A stretch of DNA of 64,000 nt from an uncultured Bacteroides sp. (GCF_963677945.1 NZ_OY782578.1:2695258-2759257); one strand, 5' to 3'. Shown: positions 1 through 8,908, numbered from the stretch's first letter. Numbers and translations are program-made. Notes: generated by a model not told the origin, from the letters alone.

Positions 1-300
1 GCAGGCTTCAGAACTTTGTATTATGCAACAGACTGGCTTCACCTTATTGGAGAAGTGCATTATGCCGTACGTAAAGATGGTGATAATCCCAATGCTGCAA
101 TGTGGAAATTCTCTTTTGCACCAACTATTGCTCCGGTAGGGCAACGCAGTGCATGGTGCAGGCCACACATCCGTTTTGTCTGTTCGCTGGCTCGTTACAA
201 TGACTATGCCCGCGATCATAATTACTCACCGTTTTTGCAAGTCAATCAAAAGCGTTGGGGAACATATATAGGCGTAAAAGCAGAATGGTGGATATTCTAA
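1..300 (+). CDS. LamB-type carbohydrate porin, C-terminal fragment
   Basis: This is the last 99 codons of a gene that begins before the window; the frame is open from base 1 and ends at TAA 298-300. The residues resemble the last strands of maltoporin-family outer-membrane porins: an aromatic strand around WKFSFAPTIAP, then WCRPHIRFVCSLARYND, and a C-terminal strand GTYIGVKAEWWIF ending in an aromatic residue, as expected for Bam-dependent insertion. LamB-family trimers let sugars diffuse across the outer membrane. A ketose 3-epimerase-like gene follows 19 bp downstream, so the pair probably belongs to a sugar-utilisation operon whose upstream part is cut off. The family call rests on the tail only. 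Confidence 0.7.
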   Translation, partial: AGFRTLYYATDWLHLIGEVHYAVRKDGDNPNAAMWKFSFAPTIAPVGQRSAWCRPHIRFVCSLARYNDYARDHNYSPFLQVNQKRWGTYIGVKAEWWIF

Positions 301-319
301 ACTTAAAAACAAAATAAAT

Positions 320-1174
320 ATGAAAGTAAAATTCGGGGCATCAATCCTGTCATGGATTCCCCCAAAGTGGACAGCAGAAGGCGGATTATATGCTATACAG
401 AAAACTTCAGAAGCAGGCTTCGATCTTCTTGAGATTCTATTACCTCCTTCAATGGATATCGATACACAGACAGTGAAGAAGCAATTAAAGGATCATAATC
501 TTGAAGCTGTATGCACACTTAATCTGCCAGCCAATTGTCACATACCGTTTTATCCAAAAGAAGCAGCTTCTTTAATGAAAGCTGCATTAAATAAAACAGC
601 CGATCTTGATATCGATTTCCTGGGAGGCGTTCTTCATAGTGGTATAGGAGTCTTTAGCGGAAGTCCTCGTACTCCAAAAGAAGAAGATATTATTTGTGAC
701 GTATGGGCTGATGTAGCCGAATATGCGCAGAAGCTAGGCATTACTATTGGTATAGAACCTATTAACCGTTACGAAAGTTATGTGTGTACTAGTGCTGCCG
801 AAACCTTGCATATGATTGAACGTACCAAAACCTCAAATCTAGCTTTGCACCTTGATACATTCCACATGAATATAGAAGAAGACAACTTTTGCGATCCTGT
901 GATTGCAGCAGGAGATAGGTTAAAGCATATTCACATGACCGAAAGCAACCGTGGCATGCTGGGTGAAGGAAATGTACACTGGGATAATTTATTCCGTGGA
1001 TTGGCATCCATCGATTTTACAGGAAACCTGGTACTGGAAAACTTTACTTCTCAGGTGGAAGGCATGGCCAGCGCCGTATCTTTGTGGAGGCCATCCAGAT
1101 ACAGTGCTGATGAGCTGGCAACAGGTAGTTTGAAATTTATGAAAGTAAAAGCTGCAGAATTTGGATTAATATAA
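320..1174 (+). CDS. Sugar isomerase/epimerase, D-tagatose/D-psicose 3-epimerase-like TIM barrel
   Basis: A 284-residue TIM-barrel protein of the AP-endonuclease-2 superfamily, the usual length for ketose 3-epimerases. The four metal ligands of that family are visible in order: Glu146 (IGIEPINRYE), Asp179 (HLDTFHMNIEE), His205 (HIHMTESNRG) and Glu240 (LVLENF). The IEPINRYE and DTFHMNIEE blocks match the tagatose/psicose 3-epimerase subgroup rather than xylose isomerase or hydroxypyruvate isomerase. These cytoplasmic Mn/Co enzymes invert C3 of free ketoses. It starts 19 bp after the porin fragment and is probably the last gene of that operon, because a strong terminator follows. The exact sugar cannot be read from the sequence. 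Confidence 0.85.
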   Translation: MKVKFGASILSWIPPKWTAEGGLYAIQKTSEAGFDLLEILLPPSMDIDTQTVKKQLKDHNLEAVCTLNLPANCHIPFYPKEAASLMKAALNKTADLDIDFLGGVLHSGIGVFSGSPRTPKEEDIICDVWADVAEYAQKLGITIGIEPINRYESYVCTSAAETLHMIERTKTSNLALHLDTFHMNIEEDNFCDPVIAAGDRLKHIHMTESNRGMLGEGNVHWDNLFRGLASIDFTGNLVLENFTSQVEGMASAVSLWRPSRYSADELATGSLKFMKVKAAEFGLI

Positions 1175-1190
1175 ACTGTATCTCAGTCAG

Positions 1191-1233
1191 GCTCCCGTCA
1201 GGATTCCAATAAAAATCCGTCGGGAGCTTTTTT
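1191..1233 (+). terminator. Rho-independent terminator after the epimerase
   Basis: Stem GCTCCCG (1191-1197) pairs with CGGGAGC (1221-1227), with an inner GGATT/AATCC extension (1201-1205/1214-1218), followed by a T run (1228-1233). It closes the porin-epimerase operon. Confidence 0.85.
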
Positions 1234-1275
1234 ATGAGACAATGAATTTTCTTTAATTCTTGTTGGAAAACATTT

Positions 1276-1304
1276 TTTGAATATAAAATATAGAATTATA
1301 TTTG
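1276..1304 (+). promoter_or_regulatory. Bacteroidetes-type promoter
   Basis: A TTTG (1276-1279) precedes TATATTTG (1297-1304), which fits the -7 consensus TAnnTTTG. The 17-bp spacing is slightly short of the usual 19-21. It lies 47 bp upstream of the ATG at 1351. Confidence 0.55.
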
Positions 1305-1350
1305 TGCACGAAATTATTATCAAAGAACAATTCGCTAATATAATAAAGTT

Positions 1351-1842
1351 ATGAAATTAAGAATATTCTTCTTATCGCTTCTGCTTACGATAATAGCAAG
1401 CCAAAGCTTTGCACAGAAATTTTCCAAACTAGATGAGATACCACTCAATGAGAATACTGATTATAAAAAGGCAGAGAAAGTGGTGTTGGAGTGCGATAAG
1501 TATTTAACAAGTACACCTTTAAACAATAACGATTCTAAAAGAAATGCTGCGGAGAAATTTATCAATAAATGGATGTCGGGTACTCCGGATTATACATTTA
1601 ATATAGACTATTCTCTGGCACAGATTGTAGGCAATAATTCACATCTGCTTGGAATTTATCTGGCATATTATTCCAAGTATGCTATTGAAAATGAAGGTAA
1701 AACAGACGATGATGAACTTATGAGACGTACGCTGACATCTTTCATTGATTATTGCAAGAAACCAGCCAACAAGGTTGAGCAGACAGATATCCTGAAAAAG
1801 TTTATAGAGCAGCAACGCGACAGCCGGTTTCAGGAATTGTAA
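1351..1842 (+). CDS. Small secreted protein, function unknown
   Basis: A 163-residue protein with a clear Sec signal peptide (hydrophobic stretch about 5-20, cleavage after SFAQ, residue 22). The mature part is mostly helical and charged, with no Cys-box, no transmembrane segment and no motif I recognise. It looks like one of the uncharacterised periplasmic proteins common in Bacteroidales. It is monocistronic: its own TAnnTTTG promoter lies upstream and a strong hairpin terminator starts 32 bp after the stop codon. Confidence 0.75.
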   Translation: MKLRIFFLSLLLTIIASQSFAQKFSKLDEIPLNENTDYKKAEKVVLECDKYLTSTPLNNNDSKRNAAEKFINKWMSGTPDYTFNIDYSLAQIVGNNSHLLGIYLAYYSKYAIENEGKTDDDELMRRTLTSFIDYCKKPANKVEQTDILKKFIEQQRDSRFQEL

Positions 1843-1873
1843 CTAGTATTTCCAAAATCTTATTTTATAGTTG

Positions 1874-1908
1874 AGGGTTAATCTTTTATGGGGTTAACCC
1901 TTTTTTTG
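1874..1908 (+). terminator. Rho-independent terminator
   Basis: AGGGTTAA (1874-1881) pairs with TTAACCCT (1894-1901), followed by seven T residues. Confidence 0.85.
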
Positions 1909-2026
1909 TAAAAAAGTAAGTTTACTCAACGAGTAAAATCTGCTAGACTTATATTTAGGCTTTATTAAAAACTATTTATACAGTCAATTGTTTAATTCTA
2001 AGATTAAGAAATAAGCATATAAAGGC

Positions 2027-2479
2027 ATGAAAACACTATTATTGATATTCTTGTTTGTTATTCCATTGAATGTTTTATCTCAGCAAACAGCTGCTTATGA
2101 TAATGAACTGACTACTCTGAAAGATAGTACTATTGTCAATAAGAAAGATTGTGCAACGGTTTCTACTTATAGCATAAATGATAATCATTCCTTTTTAGCT
2201 CAAAAGTACAAAAAGCGTGCTAAGTACTTTGGAATAGGAGCTATAACTTTTACTATAGCAAGTCTTGGCTCTTATCTTTATAGTCTTAAAGACGTTGAGC
2301 TTATCGATCTTGATAATAGCAGCAAAGGTCCTCGTAAAGACTTTGTTGTTGCAAGCGTTTTATTTCTTATACCAGCAATCGCTTGTACAGTTATATCTAT
2401 TGATTACAATTCAAAAGCAAAAAAGGAACTCAAATTATCGGTAAGCGGTGCAACAGCCCGGTTAGTTTTTACTTTCTAA
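2027..2479 (+). CDS. Small inner-membrane protein, function unknown
   Basis: A 150-residue protein with an N-terminal signal-like hydrophobic segment (about 3-18, ending LSQQ) and two later hydrophobic helices (about 69-88, with YFGIGAITFTIASLG, and about 104-126, with VVASVLFLIPAIACTV) separated by a charged loop. The C-terminal tail (LKLSVSGATARLVFTF) has a beta-strand look and ends in Phe. The AAAGG just before the ATG supports the start. It faces a convergent hydrolase gene 13 bp beyond its stop. I do not recognise a family. Confidence 0.7.
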   Translation: MKTLLLIFLFVIPLNVLSQQTAAYDNELTTLKDSTIVNKKDCATVSTYSINDNHSFLAQKYKKRAKYFGIGAITFTIASLGSYLYSLKDVELIDLDNSSKGPRKDFVVASVLFLIPAIACTVISIDYNSKAKKELKLSVSGATARLVFTF

Positions 2480-2492
2480 CAATTTTTTCCTA

Positions 2493-3917
2493 TTATTTGC
2501 TCTCTCCAGCTTTAAAAATAGTCCAGGGTTGAGTGGGACGATCTTTTAATACCCCAGTCATCCATTCGTACTGCGGATGTTTCTCTAAAAAGAGCTTTGC
2601 ATTGAATGGAGTTCCACATGCATTGCCCCATCTAGCGAAAAACGACATTTCTTTGGCCATTTTTGAATTAATAACTTTTCCATCGATAGCGCCAGCTGGG
2701 AAAAAAGGTTCACCTATACCAGGTGCCTGACCTTCAGAATCAAGGTCAAAGTGTGGGCACAAAGCTCTTTCACCAGAATTTACCTTGTTTAAGTAAGTGT
2801 CAAAGTGATCTGATTCGAACATTTTAGCATGTTCCAAATCTATTTGCCCCTTATATTCCTTCATTAACTGTTTCCATCGAACACGGCGAGAAATACAAAT
2901 GTTCTTAATGTTTGTTTCGCTACCCAATTTAGTTTCAAATCGCAAAATTCTTAAATCTTCAGGAACATTGGAACCTACAAAATATCCATCTTTCTTCTTC
3001 TCAAATCCAATATATTTTAAACCAAGTTCCAGCCTTGCAATTTCATTAGTCTTGATATCTCCGATAAGCCAGGCATTTGCATAGCCTCCATTATTTCCTT
3101 TTTTCATCATTTCACACCATTCATCAATGGAGGATGCATATTGTGTAGCATGTCTCATTCGTGAGAATTCAGGAATACCATTTTTGTCGAAAGGAAAGAA
3201 AGCTGCAATAGTTGTTTCCGAACCAACTAGTCCTGCAGCAGTAACAAAAAAATCTGTTCCGCTATGAATATATCCTGCCATTGATTGCATTAATATTCTA
3301 TTACCTTTCTGAGGAAGAATATCTAAAATTATATTGAACTGAGGAATGAAATACGGACACATCGTGTTGTGTCCAAGAACAATGTCTCCATCTACAGTCA
3401 TACTGCCTGTTGCAATAAACGAGCTACATGATTCTTTAACGGGAGTGGGGGAATTTGGAGCTATAGAATCTTTTATAGTAGGCCACCAATATCCTATAAT
3501 TTCAGCATTACCATTGAGAGTTACAATTTCATCCCGGGTAGCTGTAACTCCTGCAACTTTCATTCCTTCAACAATTCCATCTATTTCTTCTAAATTTTCA
3601 GGATCTACTTTGGGTGTAAACATTTTCCCGGCTTCCTGAACCAGCCATTGCCATTCAATAGCACTTTGATAATACCATACTTCACTTAGTACCCTGAGAG
3701 ATTCCTTTATATCTTTAGCCATTAGATATCCATGCTGGAAACCGCGTTCCCTGGGAGTTCCTTCGATATGAAGATATGTCCATCCATTCTTTTCGTGTCT
3801 ATTTGCTTTTGATAGCCACGTTTTTTGTTCTCCGTTAAGTTGTTTGCCAGTCTGTCCCTGGGCAAAAACCGGAAAAATAAAAATCAATAATAGAAGAATA
3901 ACAGCTTTCTTTTTCAT
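2493..3917 (-). CDS. Secreted C45-type Ntn hydrolase (acyl-CoA:6-APA acyltransferase-like / linear amide hydrolase)
   Basis: A 474-residue protein with a signal peptide (residues 1-20, ending FAQ). It carries the N-terminal family feature GTPRERGFQHG (about 53-63). The block KESCSSFIATGSM places a likely catalytic Cys at 164, followed by a DGDIVLGHNTM segment typical of the C45 and phospholipase B-like families. In these families autoproteolysis exposes the Cys as N-terminal nucleophile, which then cleaves linear amides or transfers acyl groups. The substrate is unknown; peptides, N-acyl amides and lipids are all possible. The gene starts with ATG at 3917 and runs convergent to the membrane protein upstream in the window. 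No regulatory site was recognised. Confidence 0.7.
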   Translation of the reverse strand: MKKKAVILLLLIFIFPVFAQGQTGKQLNGEQKTWLSKANRHEKNGWTYLHIEGTPRERGFQHGYLMAKDIKESLRVLSEVWYYQSAIEWQWLVQEAGKMFTPKVDPENLEEIDGIVEGMKVAGVTATRDEIVTLNGNAEIIGYWWPTIKDSIAPNSPTPVKESCSSFIATGSMTVDGDIVLGHNTMCPYFIPQFNIILDILPQKGNRILMQSMAGYIHSGTDFFVTAAGLVGSETTIAAFFPFDKNGIPEFSRMRHATQYASSIDEWCEMMKKGNNGGYANAWLIGDIKTNEIARLELGLKYIGFEKKKDGYFVGSNVPEDLRILRFETKLGSETNIKNICISRRVRWKQLMKEYKGQIDLEHAKMFESDHFDTYLNKVNSGERALCPHFDLDSEGQAPGIGEPFFPAGAIDGKVINSKMAKEMSFFARWGNACGTPFNAKLFLEKHPQYEWMTGVLKDRPTQPWTIFKAGESK

Positions 3918-4064
3918 GACATTAAGATTTATAATTGCCTATTATATAAAACAACAAGTAAGAAGGATAGGTTTATTAATAATATATTATAAACCTTATT
4001 GATATTCAATTGTTTATTACTAGGTGTAGATACGAAACAGAGGTAAAACTAAAAACGAAGCTAT

Positions 4065-4568
4065 ATGAAGAAATTATTTTTAACCACAATGATTATTGTA
4101 TCCATGGTACTTGGTACCAGTGAAATGCGGGCGCAAACCACAGAAGCTCAGCTTAATCAGGTAGAGTTGCTAAAACAGTATTTTGGAACCTGGAAGTCCG
4201 ATTACAAAGACACTACAGAAGTTTTTGTAATGACTCCTTATGGAAAAGGCATGCAAGTTAGCTTTAAGGCTACTACTAAAGGAAAGGTTATCTACCAGTG
4301 CAAACAAGTATGGGGATATGATAAAGAGAGTGATAAGGTATTAGGCATCCAATTTGTAAGAGCTTCTTCAAGCACAGTTTTATATGTATGCTGGTTTACA
4401 TCTAAGAATATCAATGAAACTATAGAGTATGCGGCTCGTAATGATGGAAAGCTTGAAAAGACTAACTCTCAATGGAAAGAAGACTTTAAATCGCGCGATA
4501 TGTTTATACAAAGTCACATGATGAATAATAAGACAGTTTCCATGCGTACATTCATGCGTGTGAAATAG
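4065..4568 (+). CDS. Small secreted single-domain protein, lipocalin-like, paralogue of the 11-12.4 kb protein
   Basis: A 167-residue protein with signal peptide (residues 1-24, ending MRAQ). The mature part is one beta-rich domain: LLKQYFGTWKSD, then TTKGKVIYQ, then GYDKESDKVLG, then VCWFTSKN. The same succession of blocks occurs twice in the larger protein encoded at 10976-12355 (LLKLFSGSWKGE, ITKGKVV, IYDRDTHKFIG, IMWFTSKN), so the two are clearly related. The GTW start and strand-rich pattern suggest a lipocalin-like barrel, which is inference. No catalytic residue is evident. A bidirectional terminator follows. Confidence 0.7.
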   Translation: MKKLFLTTMIIVSMVLGTSEMRAQTTEAQLNQVELLKQYFGTWKSDYKDTTEVFVMTPYGKGMQVSFKATTKGKVIYQCKQVWGYDKESDKVLGIQFVRASSSTVLYVCWFTSKNINETIEYAARNDGKLEKTNSQWKEDFKSRDMFIQSHMMNNKTVSMRTFMRVK

Positions 4569-4580
4569 AAGCTCGGTCAG

Positions 4581-4622
4581 AAAAAATCCAGTGCAGCGTA
4601 ATGCAACACTGGATTTTTTTTT
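4581..4622. terminator. Bidirectional terminator between convergent genes
   Basis: AATCCAGTG (4585-4593) pairs with CACTGGATT (4607-4615). It is flanked by an A run on the left and a T run on the right, so it can stop the secreted-protein gene (+) and the stress-protein gene (-). Confidence 0.85.
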
Positions 4623-4626
4623 GTTC

Positions 4627-5091
4627 TTAAAGTTCCTCTTCCTTCATTTTAATAGGAACAACAAAAAGAGGAACCATAGTTCTTTTTAAAATAGCTTTCG
4701 CATCATTTCCCATAATAATACTATCCAGCCAGTTTCTGCCGTGAGTTCCTAAAACAATAATGTCGGCATTAATTTCTTTTGCAGTTTCCAGTACGGTTTG
4801 GGCTATCTGCCCTTCCTTAATTATCGTATTAATTGATTCGTCGCCAAGACGCTTTTTTGTTTCATCCAGAAATTTCTGCAAGGTAACTTTAAAGTTTTCA
4901 ATATATTGAATTCTGAATTCGAAAACAGCAGGACTTCCTACATAGTAATTAGGATGTTCGTATAGTACGTGTAATAACGTAATCTCGGCATTCATTGCCT
5001 TAGCCATGTTATAGCCAGCTTGGGCCACTACCTCGGCGCTTTTGTCGTAATCAATGGCTATCAATACTTTTTTTATTTCCCTTGCTCCCAT
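4627..5091 (-). CDS. Universal stress protein, UspA family
   Basis: A 154-residue single Usp domain (Rossmann-like). The N-terminal strand KKVLIAIDYD contains Asp14 near the adenine site, and the ATP-binding pattern G-2x-G-9x-G is present as GTHG (115-118) followed nine residues later by GN (128-129). The last position is usually Ser or Thr; Asn here is a mild variant, so ATP binding is likely but not certain. Usp proteins are cytoplasmic, often dimeric and induced by starvation or stress. The gene stands alone, starting with ATG at 5091 and reading towards the shared terminator. Confidence 0.88.
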   Translation of the reverse strand: MGAREIKKVLIAIDYDKSAEVVAQAGYNMAKAMNAEITLLHVLYEHPNYYVGSPAVFEFRIQYIENFKVTLQKFLDETKKRLGDESINTIIKEGQIAQTVLETAKEINADIIVLGTHGRNWLDSIIMGNDAKAILKRTMVPLFVVPIKMKEEEL

Positions 5092-5696
5092 ACTGTTGTT
5101 TTTTAAGTGGTTGATATCTTAAGGTTTAATGCATATTCCTGACATTATAACAAATCTGTGTACGGAAAGGTTGAAATACGATGCATTTCATAAGAAGTCC
5201 AATATCTATGGCTGGGTGTTTATTCACCAATGAATTTTATTTATTGAGCAATGGCGGAGAATTATTGGTGAATGGATTTTGATTATTGAGGTTTAGTTTA
5301 TATCCGCATTTCCTCACTAAAAAAAGCTCTCATAAAAAATAAAAATGCAAAATTGATCTAGCAATCTAGCGGAGTAACCTTAAATATTTGTATACCAGTT
5401 TGATATAGGTGTTAGATTAAATTGTTTTGATCTAGCGGTAATCTAGCAATCTGGCACTAGTAGTCACAATTAGGTATCATTACCCGCTTTTTTGACTGTT
5501 TTTATTCAAAAACAGAAGATTTTTATATGTAATTGTAGATATGAAACATCAGATATTGTGAATTTGAAACATTATTAAATCTATTGAACTTTATCTTTGC
5601 AACATCGAAACTCTAGTGATAGATGTTTAATTAAGAACTGTATTTTCCTTGCTTTAGTCTTTGTTAATAATACAAATAAAGCATTAAGTTGTAAAA
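5092..5696. other. 605-bp intergenic region with short repeats
   Basis: No credible gene is seen. A perfect 10-bp inverted repeat, ATTCACCAAT (5222-5231) and ATTGGTGAAT (5264-5273), is separated by 32 bp. ATCTAGC-type words cluster at 5355-5372 and again at 5429-5454 in related but rearranged order. A TATCTTTG -7 box (5592-5599) lies before the phosphoesterase gene. Origin of the repeats is unknown. Confidence 0.5.
5592..5599 (+). promoter_or_regulatory. -7 box (TATCTTTG) of the phosphoesterase gene
   Basis: Matches TAnnTTTG. The nearest TTTG upstream (5563-5566) is 25 bp away, longer than usual, so the -33 element is uncertain. The leader to the ATG is about 90 nt. Confidence 0.45.
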
Positions 5697-7073
5697 ATGA
5701 AAAAGAAACAATTGATTCTGTCGTATCTATTTATGGCGATGTTAATGTCGATAATGATATTAACGTCATGTGACAGTGATAAGATAGTTTCAACTGTAAA
5801 TCCATTCGATGAAACTACGGAAAGTGGAGGTGTCTTGACACGAGACAAAGTTGTTGTTATTAGCGATGTTCATCTTGGTAATGACACTACTTACTCTGAA
5901 TGTGTAAAGCATTTGCCTTTATTGAGGAAATTCCTTACACAGGTACGTGGCTCAAAAACTATAAAGGAATTAGTTATTGCCGGTGATATGCTCGACGAAT
6001 GGTATATTCCTTCACGAACAGATACTTACAATGGTGGTACTCAAAAGGACTTTGTGAGAAAAATAGCTCAATCCAACAAAATTGTTGTAGACGAACTGAA
6101 TAATATTATTCAGGATAAAAAAATAAAGGTTACTTACGTACCAGGTAATCATGATTTGCTTATCACTGCAGAAAATGTAAATGAAATTTTTCCAGGTATC
6201 AATCAGGCCCGTGATGAAGGAAAACTAGGATTAGGTACGTATCATCCGGAAGATTTTCCTCAGATAGCTATTGAACATAGTCACCGTTACGATTTCTTTT
6301 GTGCTCCTGATCCATATAGCAAACAAAATGAGCCTGTAGGATCTATTCTTCCTCCGGGATATTTCTTCACTCGTATTGCAGTGAATTCGGTAACAAACTA
6401 TCCTGCAGCTTCAGAGATTATTCAACCTAGAACTGTGAATCCCAGCTCTGCTTCGGATAGCGAACAGGTAAATAACTATATCTATTATAATTGTTGGAAA
6501 AAAGTACTCTCAACTCTTATTCCTGTAAAAGATAATTATGATGAAAAAATTATCGTAACAAATATTGGAAATCTTAAAGAGCCATATTCTATAAACGATG
6601 TTCTGCCTTACAATACACAAGATGGCAAGATTGATATGAACCTCTTTAGTGGAAGTTGTAGTCAGCAAGCATGGGAGAAACGTTTGGCATACAACAATGT
6701 TCCTAAGATGACAAATGCAGAAGATGCCATACCTGGTAGTTTAAAGACATCATTTCTTGATGAACAAGCAAATACGCAGTATTTCAAAAATAGTAATTCG
6801 AATGTGCGAATCGTTATCTTTGGCCATACACATATACCAATGGTGACATCATCTACCAACACAAAAAATGAGGCTTGTATTTATGCTAATTCAGGTACAT
6901 GGACAGATGAAAAAGTAAAGGCCGGTCAGCCTGCAGTTAATCAGAAAAAGAAAAATATGGATTTCGTTGTCATTGAACGACAACATAATAATAAATCAAT
7001 GGTTGATGTGGAATTGTTCAACTTCCATAATGGTGTTAATAATTCAGTGCTGATAAAATCAATCAAGATGTAA
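5697..7073 (+). CDS. Lipoprotein calcineurin-like metallophosphoesterase
   Basis: A 458-residue protein with a lipoprotein signal (hydrophobic 5-23, lipobox LTSC, lipidated Cys25). All metallophosphoesterase motifs are present in order: DVH (Asp57, His59), GDMLD (96-100), GNHD (150-153) and GHTH (376-379). These coordinate a two-metal centre that hydrolyses phosphomono- or diesters. The distance between GNHD and GHTH is long, leaving about 220 residues of family-specific insertion. The substrate is unknown; UDP-diacylglucosamine-type or nucleotide hydrolysis cannot be distinguished here. It is monocistronic, with a strong terminator after it. It should be anchored in the outer or inner membrane, facing the periplasm or the cell surface. 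Confidence 0.88.
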   Translation: MKKKQLILSYLFMAMLMSIMILTSCDSDKIVSTVNPFDETTESGGVLTRDKVVVISDVHLGNDTTYSECVKHLPLLRKFLTQVRGSKTIKELVIAGDMLDEWYIPSRTDTYNGGTQKDFVRKIAQSNKIVVDELNNIIQDKKIKVTYVPGNHDLLITAENVNEIFPGINQARDEGKLGLGTYHPEDFPQIAIEHSHRYDFFCAPDPYSKQNEPVGSILPPGYFFTRIAVNSVTNYPAASEIIQPRTVNPSSASDSEQVNNYIYYNCWKKVLSTLIPVKDNYDEKIIVTNIGNLKEPYSINDVLPYNTQDGKIDMNLFSGSCSQQAWEKRLAYNNVPKMTNAEDAIPGSLKTSFLDEQANTQYFKNSNSNVRIVIFGHTHIPMVTSSTNTKNEACIYANSGTWTDEKVKAGQPAVNQKKKNMDFVVIERQHNNKSMVDVELFNFHNGVNNSVLIKSIKM

Positions 7074-7103
7074 TTTGATAATTTACTGGTAGGTGTTTTC
7101 AAT

Positions 7104-7151
7104 ATGTCTTCGAAGATATTTTTAATAATATTCTTCGAAGACATTCTTTTT
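7104..7151 (+). terminator. Rho-independent terminator
   Basis: A long stem built on ATGTCTTCGAAGA (from 7104) and TCTTCGAAGACAT (to 7143), with an AT-rich loop, followed by CTTTTTG. Confidence 0.8.
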
Positions 7152-7177
7152 GTATTAAAATAAATTACTTATATTTG
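7149..7177 (+). promoter_or_regulatory. Bacteroidetes-type promoter for the TonB-domain gene
   Basis: TTTG (7149-7152) and TATATTTG (7170-7177), 17 bp apart, the same spacing as the candidate promoter at 1276-1304. The leader to the ATG at 7267 is about 80 nt. Confidence 0.55.
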
Positions 7178-7266
7178 TAAAGCGTACATTGCCCTTCTGA
7201 ATATAAAATTAAAGATACTATGGCATAAATAGGAGCAATGCAATACAAAATAGAAATTTAATTAGT

Positions 7267-8115
7267 ATGAAAAAGACAACCTTTCTATTGCTTATATTCT
7301 TTATAATGAGCATTTCATTTTTTACAAGTATAAAATCCTTCTCAAATGTTCCAAATAGATTTGTTCAGGTTGATGATACTATACATCAACGAAATAGAAT
7401 AGCTAAAAAGCGTTCTGTAACAGAAGTCTTTCCGCAATTCCCGGGAGGAGCCGATGCATTACGAAAATACATAAAAGACAATCTGATATTCCCTGAAGAG
7501 TCTGCGAAAAATAATGTACATGGAAAAGTAGAAATAAATAGTGTTGTAACCAAGACTGGAGCAATAGAGAAAGTTATTGTAATGACTTCTCTTGATAAAT
7601 ATTGTGATGCAGAGGCTGTTCGCCTGATAAAGAATATGCCGAAATGGATTCCCGGAAAGGTAAATGGAGTGCCTACGGATTTGCATCGTGTAATTGCTGT
7701 TGATTTTATAAAAGACACGAATACAAGGGTAGCTACAACTTCAGATTTTCGATCAATTACTACATGCGGTGGGATAGATAGTCAGAATTCAGAAATAATT
7801 TTTACTGTTGTGGAACAAATGCCCCAATTTCCTGGGGGAGAAGTGGCTATGAATGAATTTATAAAGAAGAACTTGAAATATCCGGAGTTATCAAAGAAAG
7901 ACAAAACATCTGGTAGGGTTTATGTCCGGTTTGTTGTTTCTAAAGAAGGACAATTGTGTGATGCTCAAATAATACGTTCTTTAGACGCTTATTGTGATAA
8001 AGAAGCTCTTAGAGTGATTAGGAGTATGCCCGTCTGGATTCCTGGTAAGCAAAATGGGGTAAATGTTCCTGTCTATTATATTGTTCCGCTTAGTTTTACT
8101 TTGCCTTTACAGTGA
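7267..8115 (+). CDS. Protein with two tandem TonB C-terminal domains
   Basis: A 282-residue protein with an N-terminal hydrophobic signal or anchor (about 4-25). Two homologous TonB C-terminal domains follow, roughly residues 52-150 and 178-280. Each has the family blocks FPGG, then a helix ending K(D/K)NLxxPE, a G-(K/R)-V strand, the xxLDxYCDxEAxRxI helix, and MPxWIPGKxNG. TonB C-terminal domains contact TonB boxes of outer-membrane receptors. A normal TonB has one such domain and a proline-rich spacer; neither the single copy nor the spacer is seen here, so this may be a periplasmic adaptor rather than an energy transducer. Small lipoprotein genes follow closely. Confidence 0.8.
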   Translation: MKKTTFLLLIFFIMSISFFTSIKSFSNVPNRFVQVDDTIHQRNRIAKKRSVTEVFPQFPGGADALRKYIKDNLIFPEESAKNNVHGKVEINSVVTKTGAIEKVIVMTSLDKYCDAEAVRLIKNMPKWIPGKVNGVPTDLHRVIAVDFIKDTNTRVATTSDFRSITTCGGIDSQNSEIIFTVVEQMPQFPGGEVAMNEFIKKNLKYPELSKKDKTSGRVYVRFVVSKEGQLCDAQIIRSLDAYCDKEALRVIRSMPVWIPGKQNGVNVPVYYIVPLSFTLPLQ

Positions 8116-8131
8116 AAATATTTTAGGAAAA

Positions 8132-8881
8132 ATGAAAATTACTTTTAAAATATTAGTAATAGTAGTTTTATTATCAACCCTCTTTATTTGCAGTTGCAAG
8201 AATAAAACTTCGAATACTGATAAGTATAACTTATCTATTGTTTGTGATAGTAGTTTTAAGTTCAAGCTTTTATCGAATGCTTTTCTTACTGATGATCATG
8301 ATACTTTAAAAGTTAAGAAAGTAGATTATGATTCTGTTAAAAAGGAAACAACTTTGTTTTGGGATAGTTTGAAAACAGGAGAGTATACTTATCATATTAA
8401 ATCGGTTTTTGATTTTAATCAGAAGGCAAAACTGATATTGAAAACTGATACTATTATTAATTTAAAAAGTAAAATCAGGTATCAGTTTGTTGATTTAATA
8501 TCTGAAAGTGACCTTTTGGATGATCAAACTATCGCTTTTGCGTATCGTGCAACCGGATGTTATTATTATCTTGAAAATTATATGCTAAAAAAGGAACATC
8601 ATGCTTATTATCTTTCAGGATCTTATAAAGATAATGGTGCTTTAGTAATAGTAAATAAAAGAGTTTCATCTTCGATAATTAATAGTTTGAACCTCCTTCA
8701 AATAAAATCGAGGCAATGTATAAAAAAGGAAATAAAGAACAATGTTAAGCAATGGAGTACAATGACAGGTGAGTTCTTTTTATTTGCTAAAAATAAGGTG
8801 TTTTACATAAACAATAATTTTCATTGTGATTGTTTGCCTTATCATACTTTTATAGACCAATATGTTAACAGAGAAAACTAA
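8132..8881 (+). CDS. Hypothetical lipoprotein
   Basis: A 249-residue protein starting at ATG 8132, chosen over upstream in-frame starts because AGGAAAA precedes it and the signal peptide then begins MKITFKILVIVVLL with lipobox FICSC (Cys22). The mature part is Lys/Asp-rich with many beta-type stretches and no motif I recognise. Codon use is very AT-rich, like its neighbours. It begins 16 bp after the double-TonB gene and is probably co-transcribed with it, so it may act in the same envelope process. Confidence 0.65.
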   Translation: MKITFKILVIVVLLSTLFICSCKNKTSNTDKYNLSIVCDSSFKFKLLSNAFLTDDHDTLKVKKVDYDSVKKETTLFWDSLKTGEYTYHIKSVFDFNQKAKLILKTDTIINLKSKIRYQFVDLISESDLLDDQTIAFAYRATGCYYYLENYMLKKEHHAYYLSGSYKDNGALVIVNKRVSSSIINSLNLLQIKSRQCIKKEIKNNVKQWSTMTGEFFLFAKNKVFYINNNFHCDCLPYHTFIDQYVNREN

Positions 8882-8908
8882 TAGCAGATTATGTAATCAA
8901 AACTTAAG

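Noticed and set aside
951-1133. Plus-strand open frame inside the epimerase gene
   Set aside because: It lies wholly within a gene with intact catalytic residues and shows no features of its own.
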